A stretch of DNA of 64,000 bases. Origin: Pseudoduganella rivuli. GTDB lineage: Bacteria; Pseudomonadota; Gammaproteobacteria; Burkholderiales; Burkholderiaceae_D. The stretch spans positions 186,001-250,000 of the forward strand of contig NZ_WKJJ01000008.1 in NCBI RefSeq assembly GCF_009674485.1. Reading direction: 5' to 3'. Made by a program: the position numbers and the translations under genes. The notes beneath the pieces are model-generated. The model was not told the DNA's origin. It did not search any database and worked only from the letters and a program-made list of their open reading frames with translations. Positions 1 through 8,774 of this stretch are shown piece after piece. How positions within the stretch are numbered: position 1 is the first letter of the stretch; each line of letters starts with the position of its first letter.

Positions 1-120
1 ATGATCCAGGTGCCGGCCAGCCAGGCGCCGCAAGTGCGGATGCCGGCATCGATCAGCCAGAATGCCCCGGCGCCGGGCGTGTCGGGGAAAAATTCCGAAC
101 CCGAGTGCGTCGTTCAGTAG
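1..120 (+). other. Possible 3' end of a gene entering from the left edge
   Basis: Frame 1 of the plus strand is open from the first base to a TAG at 118-120, about 39 codons with mostly G or C in third position. It would end 10 bases before the convergent methyltransferase gene, which is normal spacing. The deduced peptide is Pro/Ala/Gln-rich and I do not recognise it. The opposite strand also reads as plausible protein here, but that frame has no start codon after its stop. The coding assignment is therefore weak. Confidence 0.2.
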
Positions 121-130
121 CGTGGATGGG

Positions 131-1159
131 TCACGGATTCAACGCTGACATGTGTTCCCGCACATCCTTTTCCCACCGGTCTTCCGGCGGCTCGTACAGG
201 TAGGCCGGCGGCGCCGGCGGCAAGCCGTCCAGTTCCCCCGTGCGTTCGTACAAGAAAACCGTGGTCCAAGCCACCGTGCCGGACTGGAATTGCGCCATTT
301 CGCGGAACGCCGGGTGCTTTAACGGGAAGGTCGTCGTACTGACCAGGGCGCCCTGCCGCAATTCCCGCGCCAGTTTTTCACCGATGCGGTCCATCAGCGG
401 CGCGAAGCACGTGCTGTACATGAACACCAGGCCTGCCTGGCTGACATCGGCTTCAAACAAATCGCCATTGACGAAACGGACCCGTTCACGCAAATCCAGC
501 ACGTGGCGCGCATCCGTCACGGCGCCATACGGCAGGTGCAGCACCTCGTCCGGCGCCGGCGGCGACGGCAGTGCGGCAAGCGCCGCGTCGCCCGCCGCCA
601 GCAACGCGCTGAACCGCTGCTGCGCCATCGCATGCCGGTACGGCAGCAATTCCACGCCCGTGCAGCTGGCAAACGGCAGCGCCAGCGCGGCCGACAGCAC
701 GACTTTACCGAGGCCGCTGCCCAGGTCCATCATTGCGCTGCCCGGCTTCACGTGTGGTGCAATCACGGTGAAGTAATTGTGCAATTCCTGCGGCTTGAAT
801 TCGCCATAAATCAGGCGGCCGTCATCGACCAGCCACTGTTCCAGCTCGCTGTCCGGGATATCGTCGAGACGGCGGTGGCCCAGTCCGGCGCGCTGTTGCG
901 GCGACAGCGCGGGCAGCAAGCCATGGCGCTGCACGCCGGCCGGCAGGTTGCCGATAATCAGGCGGCGAAACGGCTTCAGGCGGCGGATGAAGGTCTCGCG
1001 CAATTCAGGGCGCTCGAACGCTTCGCGCAACGCCAGGCCGATTTCCACGTAGCGGCCGAATTGCGATCCCAGTGCCGCTTCCATCTGCTGGCGCGTGTGG
1101 TGTTCGCCATCTTCGATACTGCGCTGCAGTGTTTCCAATACACCTGCCATTGCCGCCAT
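131..1159 (-). CDS. Dot1-like SAM-dependent methyltransferase
   Basis: This 342-residue protein is a class I methyltransferase. A helical N-terminal region (about residues 1-120) precedes a Rossmann-type SAM site with DLGSGLGKVVLSAA at about 144-157. It is followed by an acidic CTGVELLPYRH strand, then GDLFEAD near 230 and STTTFPL near 273. The order of these elements resembles the catalytic core of eukaryotic Dot1 histone lysine methyltransferases, a fold also found in scattered bacterial proteins. The substrate is unknown. The ATG at 1159 has a GGAGG ribosome binding site six bases upstream. The preceding gene on the same strand, a GGDEF/EAL protein, stops 15 bases before it, so the two may be cotranscribed. 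The family call is from motif reading alone. Confidence 0.7.
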   Translation of the reverse strand: MAAMAGVLETLQRSIEDGEHHTRQQMEAALGSQFGRYVEIGLALREAFERPELRETFIRRLKPFRRLIIGNLPAGVQRHGLLPALSPQQRAGLGHRRLDDIPDSELEQWLVDDGRLIYGEFKPQELHNYFTVIAPHVKPGSAMMDLGSGLGKVVLSAALALPFASCTGVELLPYRHAMAQQRFSALLAAGDAALAALPSPPAPDEVLHLPYGAVTDARHVLDLRERVRFVNGDLFEADVSQAGLVFMYSTCFAPLMDRIGEKLARELRQGALVSTTTFPLKHPAFREMAQFQSGTVAWTTVFLYERTGELDGLPPAPPAYLYEPPEDRWEKDVREHMSALNP

Positions 1160-1174
1160 GCCTGCCTCCCGTGT

Positions 1175-3676
1175 TCAAGCGGCCGCCGCGCGCTCCGCGT
1201 CGTCCCGTAAAGTCGCCTCAATGACCGCCGCCGGTGCGGGGCGGCTGAAGTAATATCCCTGCATTTGCCGGCAACCGTGCTGGCGCAGGAATTCCAGTTG
1301 TTCCACCGTTTCCACGCCTTCGGAAATCACGTCCAGCCCCAGGTTATTGGCCAGCGCAATGATGGTGGTAACGATGGCCGCATCGTCCGGGTCCACCGTC
1401 AGGTCGCGCACGAACGTCTGGTCGATTTTCAGCACGTCGATTTCAAAGCGCTTCAAGTGCGCCAGGCTGGAATAGCCGGTGCCGAAGTCGTCGATGGCCA
1501 ACAGCACGCCGAGTTTTTTCAGTTCGTGCATGACGGCGATCGCGTGTTCGATATCGTTCATCACCTGGCTTTCCGTCAATTCCAGCTCCAGGCACGATGG
1601 CGGCAAGCCGGTGTCCGCCAGTACTTGCGCCACCGATTGCACGAAGTCTTTTTCCGCCATCTGGCGCGCAGAGACGTTGACCGCCATGCGCAGGCCGTGG
1701 TGTCCGGCGCGGCGCCACGCCACCAGTTGTTCGCACGCGGTGCGCAATACCCATGCCCCCACCGGCAGGATCTGGCCGGTCTCCTCCGCCAGCGGAATGA
1801 AGCGGTTGGGCGCCACCATGCCCAGTTCCGGATGCTGCCAGCGGATCAGCGCTTCCATGCCGACGATGCGGCCGGCCACGATATCGGTCTGCGGCTGGTA
1901 ATGCAGCACGAATTCGTTGCGCTCCAGCGCCGAACGCAGCGCGCCTTCGATCAGCATGCGCTCGCCCAGCCGGTCGTTCATCGCCGCCGTATAGAACTGC
2001 ACGTTGTCGCCGCCCATTTCCTTGGCGCGGAACATGGCGATATCGGCCCGTTCCATCAGGACGCCGGGGGCCGTGCCATCGTCGGGATAGACCGCGATAC
2101 CGGTGCTACAGGTGAGGAACAATTCCTGGCCATCGATATGCAGCGGCACCGACAGGCAGTCCAGCACGCGCTGGAACTGGTCGGCGCGGGGACTCAGCGC
2201 CCCCTGTTCCGGCAACAGCATCAATGCAAATTCGTCGCCGCCCATGCGCGCCACCGTGTCGACCGGCCGCACGGCCAGTTGCAGGCGCTCCGCCACGGCT
2301 TGCAGCAGGCGGTCGCCGCCTTTGTGGCCCAGGCGGCTGTTGGTGAATTTGAAGCGGTCCAGGTCCAGCGACACCAGCCACAACACGTGGCCCTTGCGTT
2401 CCGAATGGTGCATGGTTTGCAGCAGGCGGTCGGCCAGCAGCGCGCGGTTCGGCAAGCCGGTCAGCGCGTCGTGCGTCGCCTGGTGGCGCAATTCGGCGGT
2501 GCGCTCCTCCACCAGGCGCCGTACTTCGTGGCTGCGCGACGCCAGCGCATGGACCCACGCCGCCCCCAGCGCCGTGACCAGGGCGCCGAACGCCAGCGTG
2601 AACAGCGACGCCAGGTGGTCGCCCGCATACACGGCTGGCGGTGCGGACGCGGTCATCAGCCAGGTCTTGCCTGCCACATCGAAGCGGCTGGCGAACGGTT
2701 GCGCGTGCTGCGGATACAGCCATGCCAGCCAGGACGGCAGCGTAGTGCGCACCGGGGAAGCGGCAGGCACGGACTGGTACACCAGGCTGGCCGCGTCCGG
2801 CGCCGGTGCAGCATACACCCGCATCGCCAGCCCATCGGCGACCTGGTTGCCGTCGGCAGACAGGATGCGCGCCACCATGGCGGACGGCAGCAGGACGGCG
2901 GCGGTTTCGCCTTGCAGCGCGGCCAGGCGGGCGGCTTCGCTGTCGAGCGGCGCGCCAAAGCGGTACACGGGCATGGAAATGATGACGCCCGGTTGCGACT
3001 GCTGCGCCAGCGGCACCAATGGGCCGGCCATTGGTTCGCCCGTGGCATAGGCCGCCTGGCGCGCCGGATCTTCCTGCACCGGATAAGCCGTATCGAGCCC
3101 CAGCGCCGCTTCGTTGGCGTCCTGCGGTTCGATGTAATCGACGACACGGTAGTGGTCGCGCACGCCGGCCGGCACGGGTTTGCCATCCCGCATTTCCGTC
3201 ATCACGGCGCCGGGCCGCAATTGCGCCAGCGCCTGTTCATAGGCGGCCCGCCCCTCGTGCGGCACCACGCGCAAGTAACTGATCGCCTGCACGTAGGGAT
3301 AACGTTGCAGCAGCGGCTTGGTGAACAAATGGAATTCCGCGCGGCTGACGGCGGCGCGGCTGGCAAACAGGTGATTGACGGAAGCAAGGCTGCCGACCGT
3401 GTTGGCGACGCCTTGCTGCAGCAGGAACAGCCGCGCATGGGCGCGCTGTTCAATGGCCAGCGCCACCTTGTCGTTTTCCAGCCGGCTGGCGCCGGCAAAC
3501 AGCAGCGCCGTCACGCCCAGGCCGGACAGCAGCGCCAGCGTCACGGATCGCAGGCGCGCCGGGACAGTGGGAACGGGAGGAACAGCGCTAATGGAAATCA
3601 CCCGCGTCGAAGCCAAGCTACAGAAAAACGCAAGATTAGCATGGAAACCACATTGACAGAAAACACCCCGGCTCAT
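1175..3676 (-). CDS. Membrane CHASE-GGDEF-EAL protein (c-di-GMP turnover)
   Basis: A membrane sensor with both c-di-GMP synthesis and hydrolysis domains. A first membrane helix precedes a periplasmic CHASE-type sensor of roughly 230 residues, and a second helix (near residue 355) leads to the cytoplasmic part. The GGDEF domain has an intact GGDEF motif (near 478) and an RPVD inhibitory I-site five residues before it. The EAL domain has GMEALIRW (near 607) and DDFGTGYSSL, so both catalytic signatures are present. The start is uncertain. The frame stays open to an ATG at 3739, which would leave 14 bases to the divergent hydrolase gene. The ATG at 3676 lacks a good ribosome binding site, a TTG upstream of it has GGAGG, and a GTG at 3601 sits just before the first hydrophobic helix. 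Confidence 0.88.
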   Translation of the reverse strand: MSRGVFCQCGFHANLAFFCSLASTRVISISAVPPVPTVPARLRSVTLALLSGLGVTALLFAGASRLENDKVALAIEQRAHARLFLLQQGVANTVGSLASVNHLFASRAAVSRAEFHLFTKPLLQRYPYVQAISYLRVVPHEGRAAYEQALAQLRPGAVMTEMRDGKPVPAGVRDHYRVVDYIEPQDANEAALGLDTAYPVQEDPARQAAYATGEPMAGPLVPLAQQSQPGVIISMPVYRFGAPLDSEAARLAALQGETAAVLLPSAMVARILSADGNQVADGLAMRVYAAPAPDAASLVYQSVPAASPVRTTLPSWLAWLYPQHAQPFASRFDVAGKTWLMTASAPPAVYAGDHLASLFTLAFGALVTALGAAWVHALASRSHEVRRLVEERTAELRHQATHDALTGLPNRALLADRLLQTMHHSERKGHVLWLVSLDLDRFKFTNSRLGHKGGDRLLQAVAERLQLAVRPVDTVARMGGDEFALMLLPEQGALSPRADQFQRVLDCLSVPLHIDGQELFLTCSTGIAVYPDDGTAPGVLMERADIAMFRAKEMGGDNVQFYTAAMNDRLGERMLIEGALRSALERNEFVLHYQPQTDIVAGRIVGMEALIRWQHPELGMVAPNRFIPLAEETGQILPVGAWVLRTACEQLVAWRRAGHHGLRMAVNVSARQMAEKDFVQSVAQVLADTGLPPSCLELELTESQVMNDIEHAIAVMHELKKLGVLLAIDDFGTGYSSLAHLKRFEIDVLKIDQTFVRDLTVDPDDAAIVTTIIALANNLGLDVISEGVETVEQLEFLRQHGCRQMQGYYFSRPAPAAVIEATLRDDAERAAAA

Positions 3677-3753
3677 GCATTGCCATCCGTGCAACGCTTC
3701 CTCCCCATCTGCGGTAGCATACCGTCCTCTCCTTCCCACCCTGAGGACACCCC

Positions 3754-4452
3754 ATGACTGGCACTTCGAAATGGATCGACATCGACGGCGATGAGGGCGC
3801 GTTTGGCGCTTACCTGGCGTTGCCGCGCAGCGGCAGCGGCCCCGGTATCGTCTTGCTGCAAGAAATCTTCGGCGTCAATGAACATATCCGCAGCGTGGCG
3901 GACCAGTATGCGGCCGATGGCTACGTGGTGCTGGCCCCGGACCTGTTCTGGCGCCAGGGCCACCGCATCGCGCTGGGCTATGGCGATGCGGACTGGCAGC
4001 GCGCTGTCGAACTCAAGGGAGCAACCAAGTTGAACCAGGCGCAGGCGGACGTCCGCGCCACCGTGAAAACCTTGCGCGCACTGCCCGGCGTCGGGCCGAA
4101 AGTCGCGTCGCAGGGTTATTGCTGGGGCGGCCTGCTGTCTTACCATGCGGCGGCGGACGGCCTGGTCGATGCGGCGGTCGCGTATTACGGCGGCGGCATC
4201 CAGAATGCACTGGACCGTGCCGACGATATCCGCATCCCGCTGATGCTGCATTACGGCGGCAAGGACAAGCACATTCCCCGCGACGCCATCAGCAAAGTCG
4301 TGGAGCGCTTCGATGGCAACGACAACGTGGAAATCCACCTGTACGCGGAAGCGGAACACGGCTTCAATTGTTCGCACCGCGACAGCTATCACCAGCAGTC
4401 GGCCGCGCTGGCGCACGGGTACACGCTGCTGTTCCTGAGCCAGATGCTGTAG
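3754..4452 (+). CDS. Dienelactone hydrolase family protein
   Basis: A 232-residue alpha/beta hydrolase. The nucleophile elbow is GYCWGG, the cysteine-containing form typical of dienelactone hydrolases, and the catalytic His lies in EAEHGF near the C-terminus. GKDKHIP supplies the likely acid. Length matches the family (about 230-240). The family hydrolyses dienelactones in chlorocatechol breakdown, but most chromosomal members outside such clusters act on unknown esters. No aromatic-degradation genes lie nearby, so the substrate is open. The gene is divergent from the CHASE-GGDEF-EAL gene and convergent with the next GAF-GGDEF-EAL gene. A TTGACA at 3653-3658 upstream could be its -35 element, but the matching -10 is poor. 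Confidence 0.9.
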   Translation: MTGTSKWIDIDGDEGAFGAYLALPRSGSGPGIVLLQEIFGVNEHIRSVADQYAADGYVVLAPDLFWRQGHRIALGYGDADWQRAVELKGATKLNQAQADVRATVKTLRALPGVGPKVASQGYCWGGLLSYHAAADGLVDAAVAYYGGGIQNALDRADDIRIPLMLHYGGKDKHIPRDAISKVVERFDGNDNVEIHLYAEAEHGFNCSHRDSYHQQSAALAHGYTLLFLSQML

Positions 4453-4467
4453 CCGTACCGGCGCGCC

Positions 4468-6309
4468 CTAGCGGAACAAGGCGCGCAATTCATCCAGCGA
4501 CAGCGGCGGCGCATCGGCGCCGCGCGCTTTCACGGCGGCCAGGATCGCGGCGATGTCGCGCGGCGTGCGCGCCGGGCTGAAATACCATCCCTGCACGCAG
4601 TGCGATCCCCGCTCGGCCAGCCAGGCGCGGTCTTCTTCCAGTTCCAGCCCTTCGCACACCAGTTCCACGTCAAACACTTCCGCGATGCCCTGGATCAGCC
4701 GGAACAAGCCGGCCACGCGTTTGTTGCTGGCCACGCCATGCACGAACTGGCGGTCCACTTTCAACCGGTCGAACGAGAAACTGTTGATGGCGTCGAGGTT
4801 GGAATAGCCGGTGCCGAAATCGTCGATGGCAATGCGGATCCCCATGGCTCGGAATTCCGCCACGCGCGGCGACAGCAATTCCGGCGTTTCCACCAGCAAG
4901 CTTTCCGTCACCTCAAATTCCAGCAGGCGGCCGGGAATGCCATACAGCGTCAGCAAACGCTGCAAGTCGCCGATCACGTCCGGGTGCAGCAGCGAACGGC
5001 GGGAAAAATTCAGCGACACGGGCAAATCCGGCAAGCCCGCATCGAGCCACGCGCGCATGTCGCGGCACACGTGTTCCAGCACCTGCAAGTCGACCTGGTA
5101 AATCTTGTCCGAGCTTTCCGCCACCGCGATGAAACTGCCGGGCGACACCAGCCCGCGCGCCGGATGCTGCCACCGTACCAGCGCTTCCATGCCGATCAGG
5201 CGGCCTTCCGCGTAATTGACTTGCGGCTGGTAATGCGCGACCAGCGCGCCATGGCGGATATCGCCCGCCAGCGCGCCCTGCAATTCATAGAGGAGGCGCG
5301 ACTTGGCCAGCAATTCAGCGCCAAATTCCTTGACGGTCGTGCGCATGTGGGCGGAACTGATCGACGATGCCGCCGTGTCGGCCGCATCGAGCAAGGTGGC
5401 GGCGGCGCCCCGGTATGGCAAGTCGTGGTGTTCCACGCCGATGCGCGCATGCATGGCTTGCGTGCCGCCGCGCGCCAGCGTGAACGGCGCACTCAAATCG
5501 TTCGTCAGCCGTTCCAGGTAATCGGATTGCACCTGGTGTTCGCCAAACAGGGCAAACGCGAATTTATCGCCGCCCAGGTGCGCCACCAGGTTGGACGGCC
5601 CGGCCCAGGCCGTCAGCCGTTCTCCCGCCACCCGCAACACTTCATTGCCCGCGTCGCGGCCAAACATGTCGTTGAACTGGCGGAAGCTGATCAAATCCAC
5701 ATAGCCGACCATCACGTGCGGTTGCTCGCTCCGTTCCAGTCCCAGCTGCAAATGGTGCAAAAACACTTTACGGTTGGACATGCCCGTGACGTCGTTGCAA
5801 TAACGCATTTCCAGCGTTTCCATCACCATTTTCGCCAAGCCCTGCAACAGCAATTTCTTGTCGTCGGCGCACAGACCCGGTGCGCGCCACATCATCCAGA
5901 ACGTGCCCAGGATATAGCCGCGCGCCCCCTTCAAGGTGGCTGCGGCGTAATGGCGGTAATGGGGTTCATGCGCGACCAGCGCATTGTCCTTGAAGCGCAC
6001 ATCGTGCAATGCGTCATCGACTTCAAACCAGTCGCCGCCCGATGCCACGGCCCAGGTACACAGCGAACCGGCGCGCGGCACGTGCAGCGGCGCCAGCCCG
6101 ACCCGCGACGGCAACCAGATCTGTGACTGATAGACGATGCTGATGCCGCCGATGTCGGCGCCCATGAACTGGATGGCCAGGTTGGTGATCAGGTCGAGGC
6201 TGGGGTCGCTGTGATCCTGCGTCATCGCATAGCGCGACAATTCAGTCAGGCGACACTGTTCCGTCGCCTCGTCCTGGCTGCATGCCGACGGCATGCTGCA
6301 AGTATCCAT
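4468..6309 (-). CDS. GAF-GGDEF-EAL protein, probable c-di-GMP phosphodiesterase
   Basis: A soluble 613-residue protein with an N-terminal GAF domain (about 40-190), a GGDEF domain and an EAL domain. The GGDEF motif reads GGDKF and no RxxD inhibitory site precedes it, so cyclase activity is unlikely. The EAL half keeps GMEALVRW (near 375), a conserved LNFSRRSL segment and DDFGTGYSNL. I infer a phosphodiesterase whose GGDEF domain may bind GTP as a regulator. The ATG at 6309 was chosen because GGGAGG stands just upstream; the frame extends 13 codons further but without a ribosome binding site. It is convergent with the dienelactone hydrolase. Confidence 0.88.
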   Translation of the reverse strand: MDTCSMPSACSQDEATEQCRLTELSRYAMTQDHSDPSLDLITNLAIQFMGADIGGISIVYQSQIWLPSRVGLAPLHVPRAGSLCTWAVASGGDWFEVDDALHDVRFKDNALVAHEPHYRHYAAATLKGARGYILGTFWMMWRAPGLCADDKKLLLQGLAKMVMETLEMRYCNDVTGMSNRKVFLHHLQLGLERSEQPHVMVGYVDLISFRQFNDMFGRDAGNEVLRVAGERLTAWAGPSNLVAHLGGDKFAFALFGEHQVQSDYLERLTNDLSAPFTLARGGTQAMHARIGVEHHDLPYRGAAATLLDAADTAASSISSAHMRTTVKEFGAELLAKSRLLYELQGALAGDIRHGALVAHYQPQVNYAEGRLIGMEALVRWQHPARGLVSPGSFIAVAESSDKIYQVDLQVLEHVCRDMRAWLDAGLPDLPVSLNFSRRSLLHPDVIGDLQRLLTLYGIPGRLLEFEVTESLLVETPELLSPRVAEFRAMGIRIAIDDFGTGYSNLDAINSFSFDRLKVDRQFVHGVASNKRVAGLFRLIQGIAEVFDVELVCEGLELEEDRAWLAERGSHCVQGWYFSPARTPRDIAAILAAVKARGADAPPLSLDELRALFR

Positions 6310-6409
6310 GGCGCCTCCCTGGTAAGCCGTTGGTAACCGAACACCCATTATTGCATCTTACAAGCGGGGGTGCGGTACTGTTTGGGAGGCGGTGCGCAGG
6401 GAAAACAAC

Positions 6410-7225
6410 TCAGGCGGGCAGATAGCGCGGCGCCGCCGTGTTGCGCGACAAGTTCGGTTGCAGCGCCAGCCGGGCCGCCGTGAACGCGTTCCAGTCGGCC
6501 ATGTCGGGCAAGGCCGGCAGCGTGATGGTTTCGCCCTGGTCGAAGCCGGCCAGCGCCGCATCGACCATGTCGTCGACGCCCATCACCATTTCAGCCGGGA
6601 AGGCATTGAGATCGATGCCGGCCCGCTCCCAGATTTCCGTGCGGGTCGCGCCCGGCAATACGGCCTGCACCCGCACACCGGCCGGCGCCAGTTCCACCTG
6701 CATGGCTTGCGACAGGTTCAGCATGTACGCCTTGGTGCCGCTGTACGTGCCGGAAAACGTTTCCGCCATCATGGCCGTTACCGACCCGATATTGATGATG
6801 GCGCCCTGGCCTTCCGTTGCCATGCGCGCGGCCGCAGCCTTGGCCAGCCGGGTCGGCGCGATGACGTTCAGCGCAATCATGTTTTCCACCTTGTCGATGT
6901 CCGAGCTGACGAAACTGCCTTCGACAGTATTGCCCGCATTGTTCAGCAGCAAGGTAATGGCGCTGTCCGTGGCCAGCCGCTGCTCCACCGCCGCCAGCGA
7001 CGTGCGGTCCGTCAGGTCGGCTTGCTGTACTTCGACTTGCACGCCGTACTGGCTGCGCAAGCGGTCCGCCACGCCTTCAAGGCGCTGCCGGTCGCGCGCC
7101 ACCAGGACCAGGTTGTAGCCGCGCCGCGCCAGGCGGTCCGCGTAGGTGGCGCCGATACCGGTGGAAGCGCCCGTGATCAGGGCCGTGCCTTGTGCTTGAG
7201 CTGCGGTCGAAGTCGAAGTTGCCAT
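6410..7225 (-). CDS. Short-chain dehydrogenase/reductase
   Basis: A 271-residue classical SDR. The cofactor loop TGASTGIGATYADRL near the N-terminus, LNNAG, a serine in NIGSVTAM and the YSGTKAY active-site YxxxK are all visible. The arginines around VARDRQRL after beta-strand 2 favour NADP(H). Substrate is unknown. The start at 7225 has AAGGAG seven bases upstream; the longer open frame begins inside the operator region. It is divergent from an HxlR-family regulator. Two near-identical palindromes lie between them, so the SDR is the likely regulated target, as is common for HxlR/SDR pairs responding to electrophiles or oxidants. Confidence 0.9.
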   Translation of the reverse strand: MATSTSTAAQAQGTALITGASTGIGATYADRLARRGYNLVLVARDRQRLEGVADRLRSQYGVQVEVQQADLTDRTSLAAVEQRLATDSAITLLLNNAGNTVEGSFVSSDIDKVENMIALNVIAPTRLAKAAAARMATEGQGAIINIGSVTAMMAETFSGTYSGTKAYMLNLSQAMQVELAPAGVRVQAVLPGATRTEIWERAGIDLNAFPAEMVMGVDDMVDAALAGFDQGETITLPALPDMADWNAFTAARLALQPNLSRNTAAPRYLPA

Positions 7226-7276
7226 GGTGATGCTCCTTTGTGTTGGGTTATGCATGTGCATGGGTTCCAATGTAAC

Positions 7277-7289
7277 TTCAAATTTTGAA
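7277..7289. promoter_or_regulatory. Operator-like palindrome, copy 1
   Basis: TTCAAATTTTGAA is a perfect 6-1-6 inverted repeat lying between the divergent SDR and HxlR genes, 52 bases upstream of the SDR start. A near copy occurs 49 bases further on. The position suggests binding by the adjacent regulator; this is inference. Confidence 0.55.
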
Positions 7290-7325
7290 TCTGTAAATTC
7301 ATTGCAGCGATTGAAAAGTAATAAG

Positions 7326-7338
7326 TTCAAAATTTGTA
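7326..7338. promoter_or_regulatory. Operator-like palindrome, copy 2
   Basis: TTCAAAATTTGTA repeats the TTCAAA-N-TTTGAA palindrome with one mismatch in the right arm. It lies 59 bases before the HxlR start codon. A possible plus-strand promoter, TTGAAA at 7311 with TGTAGT 18 bases later, overlaps it, which would allow autoregulation. Confidence 0.5.
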
Positions 7339-7396
7339 GTTATTTTTCGGCATTTGGACTACGATGCAGCCATGGATAGAATCGCGCGGAGCAAAC

Positions 7397-7918
7397 ATGA
7401 GCTGGTCTGAAAGCGGGGAATCGCAGTGCCCCATTGCGCGCTGCCTGGCCGTGGTCGGCGACCGCTGGACCATGCTGATCATGCGTGAATTGTTTTTCGG
7501 CAATTGCCGCTTCGATGGTTTGCAGGCGCAGACGGGCATGTCGCCGCACTTGCTGTCGACCCGCCTGAAGCGGCTGGAAGCGGACGGCGTGCTGGCGCGC
7601 CGCGCCTACCAGCAAAAACCGCCCCGCCATGAATATGTGCTGACCGACAGCGGCCAGGATCTGTATCCGGTGCTGATGACCCTGGCCGGCTGGGGCCGCA
7701 AATGGGGCGGGCTGCCAGACCAGGCCCCGGCGCTGAATATCACGCACCGCCACTGCGGCCATGAAGTGGAAACCGGCCTCGCCTGCCTCGCGTGCGGCGA
7801 ACCCTATACACGCGCCGATGTCGACACCACGTTCAGCGCCTCGTTCGTCACGGAGCGCCGCGAACGCATGGAAGCGTTCCAGGCGGCGAAAAAACAGGCG
7901 GCGGCGGGAGAGGCCTGA
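7397..7918 (+). CDS. HxlR-family winged-helix transcriptional regulator
   Basis: A 173-residue regulator. The HxlR domain fills residues 1-105: CPIARCLAVVGDRWTMLIMR is the characteristic opening, followed by the recognition helix MSPHLLSTRLKRLEADGVL and the wing region PRHEYVLTDSG. Two N-terminal cysteines are present; HxlR members such as YodB and HypR sense electrophiles through such a cysteine. The C-terminal 60 residues carry a CGHEVETGLACLACGE segment that may bind metal. The start at 7397 has GGAG seven bases upstream; the frame extends 11 codons further without support. It is divergent from the SDR gene and shares the palindromic intergenic region. Confidence 0.9.
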   Translation: MSWSESGESQCPIARCLAVVGDRWTMLIMRELFFGNCRFDGLQAQTGMSPHLLSTRLKRLEADGVLARRAYQQKPPRHEYVLTDSGQDLYPVLMTLAGWGRKWGGLPDQAPALNITHRHCGHEVETGLACLACGEPYTRADVDTTFSASFVTERRERMEAFQAAKKQAAAGEA

Positions 7919-7958
7919 CCGGCATCCGCGCCAACCGCCCTGCGCTACAATGCAAGGC

Positions 7959-8708
7959 ATGTCATTCCGGAAATTAAAGACGCTGCTTGTCGCCGCCGCG
8001 CTCGCGTTGCCGCTGGCCGCGCCGGCGGCGCCGCTGAAAGTGGGCGGCTTCGTGGTGGCGCCGCTGATCACGGGACACGCCACCGCGCCGCTGCAAGGCG
8101 CGCTGCGCGATTACGTGGAACAGGAAGTGGTGAAACGCGCCGGCATCGAACTGGTGTGGACGCCGCCCACGTCCATTCCCCGCGCCATGGAAAACCTGCG
8201 CACCGGCGCCATCGACATCCTGCTGCTGACCAGCGGCCGCATCGACACGCCCGGCATCGTTCCCGCCACGTGGCATTTCCTGCGCACGCAGCCGCACCTG
8301 GCCGTGCTGAAAACGTCACCGCTGCAATCCGTGCAATCTCTGCAGCAACTGGCTGGCGTGGAAATCGGCTGGGCCGGCGGTACGCTGGTGCCGCCCGCGC
8401 TGGCGGATATCCCCATCCAATGGCAATTCCTCACCGTGGCGGACTGGCAAACGGCGAACTTGCGCAAGCTGAAGATGGGCCGCATCCAGGCCGTGTTCTT
8501 TGAAAACGAATATTCGCCCCGTTATTACGCGGCCAGCGAACACATGGAAATCCACCTCGTCAAATTGCCGATGCAGGAGCGGCAATTCACGATGGCGTAC
8601 TCGCCAAAAGCCGACAGGGAAGCGGTCGCCCAGTTCGACAAGGCCGCCGCCGCCGCGTTCGCCAACGAGCAATTCAGGGTCTTCCTCGAGCAGTATATGA
8701 AGCACTGA
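7959..8708 (+). CDS. Periplasmic solute-binding-like protein
   Basis: A 249-residue exported protein with a signal peptide (KTLLVAAALALPLAAPAAP). The mature part has the layout of family 3 solute-binding proteins: a PLITGHATAPLQGALRDYVE start, AMENLRTGAIDILLLTSGR and a C-terminal FRVFLEQYMKH helix. No transporter genes are adjacent, so it may be an orphan binding protein or sensor component. The ligand cannot be deduced. Start at 7959 is chosen for the signal peptide; an ATG three codons earlier is possible. TACAAT at 7946-7951 looks like a -10 element very close to the start, suggesting a very short or absent leader. Confidence 0.75.
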   Translation: MSFRKLKTLLVAAALALPLAAPAAPLKVGGFVVAPLITGHATAPLQGALRDYVEQEVVKRAGIELVWTPPTSIPRAMENLRTGAIDILLLTSGRIDTPGIVPATWHFLRTQPHLAVLKTSPLQSVQSLQQLAGVEIGWAGGTLVPPALADIPIQWQFLTVADWQTANLRKLKMGRIQAVFFENEYSPRYYAASEHMEIHLVKLPMQERQFTMAYSPKADREAVAQFDKAAAAAFANEQFRVFLEQYMKH

Positions 8709-8774
8709 GTGAAGCACTGAGGACCGGCGTGCGTGGTAGTACAATGACGCGATTCAAACCTGTCATCGATCACC

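Noticed and set aside
1265..3757. Long plus-strand frame opposite the CHASE-GGDEF-EAL gene
   Set aside because: Arg/His/Gln-rich antisense shadow; the minus strand shows intact GGDEF and EAL motifs.
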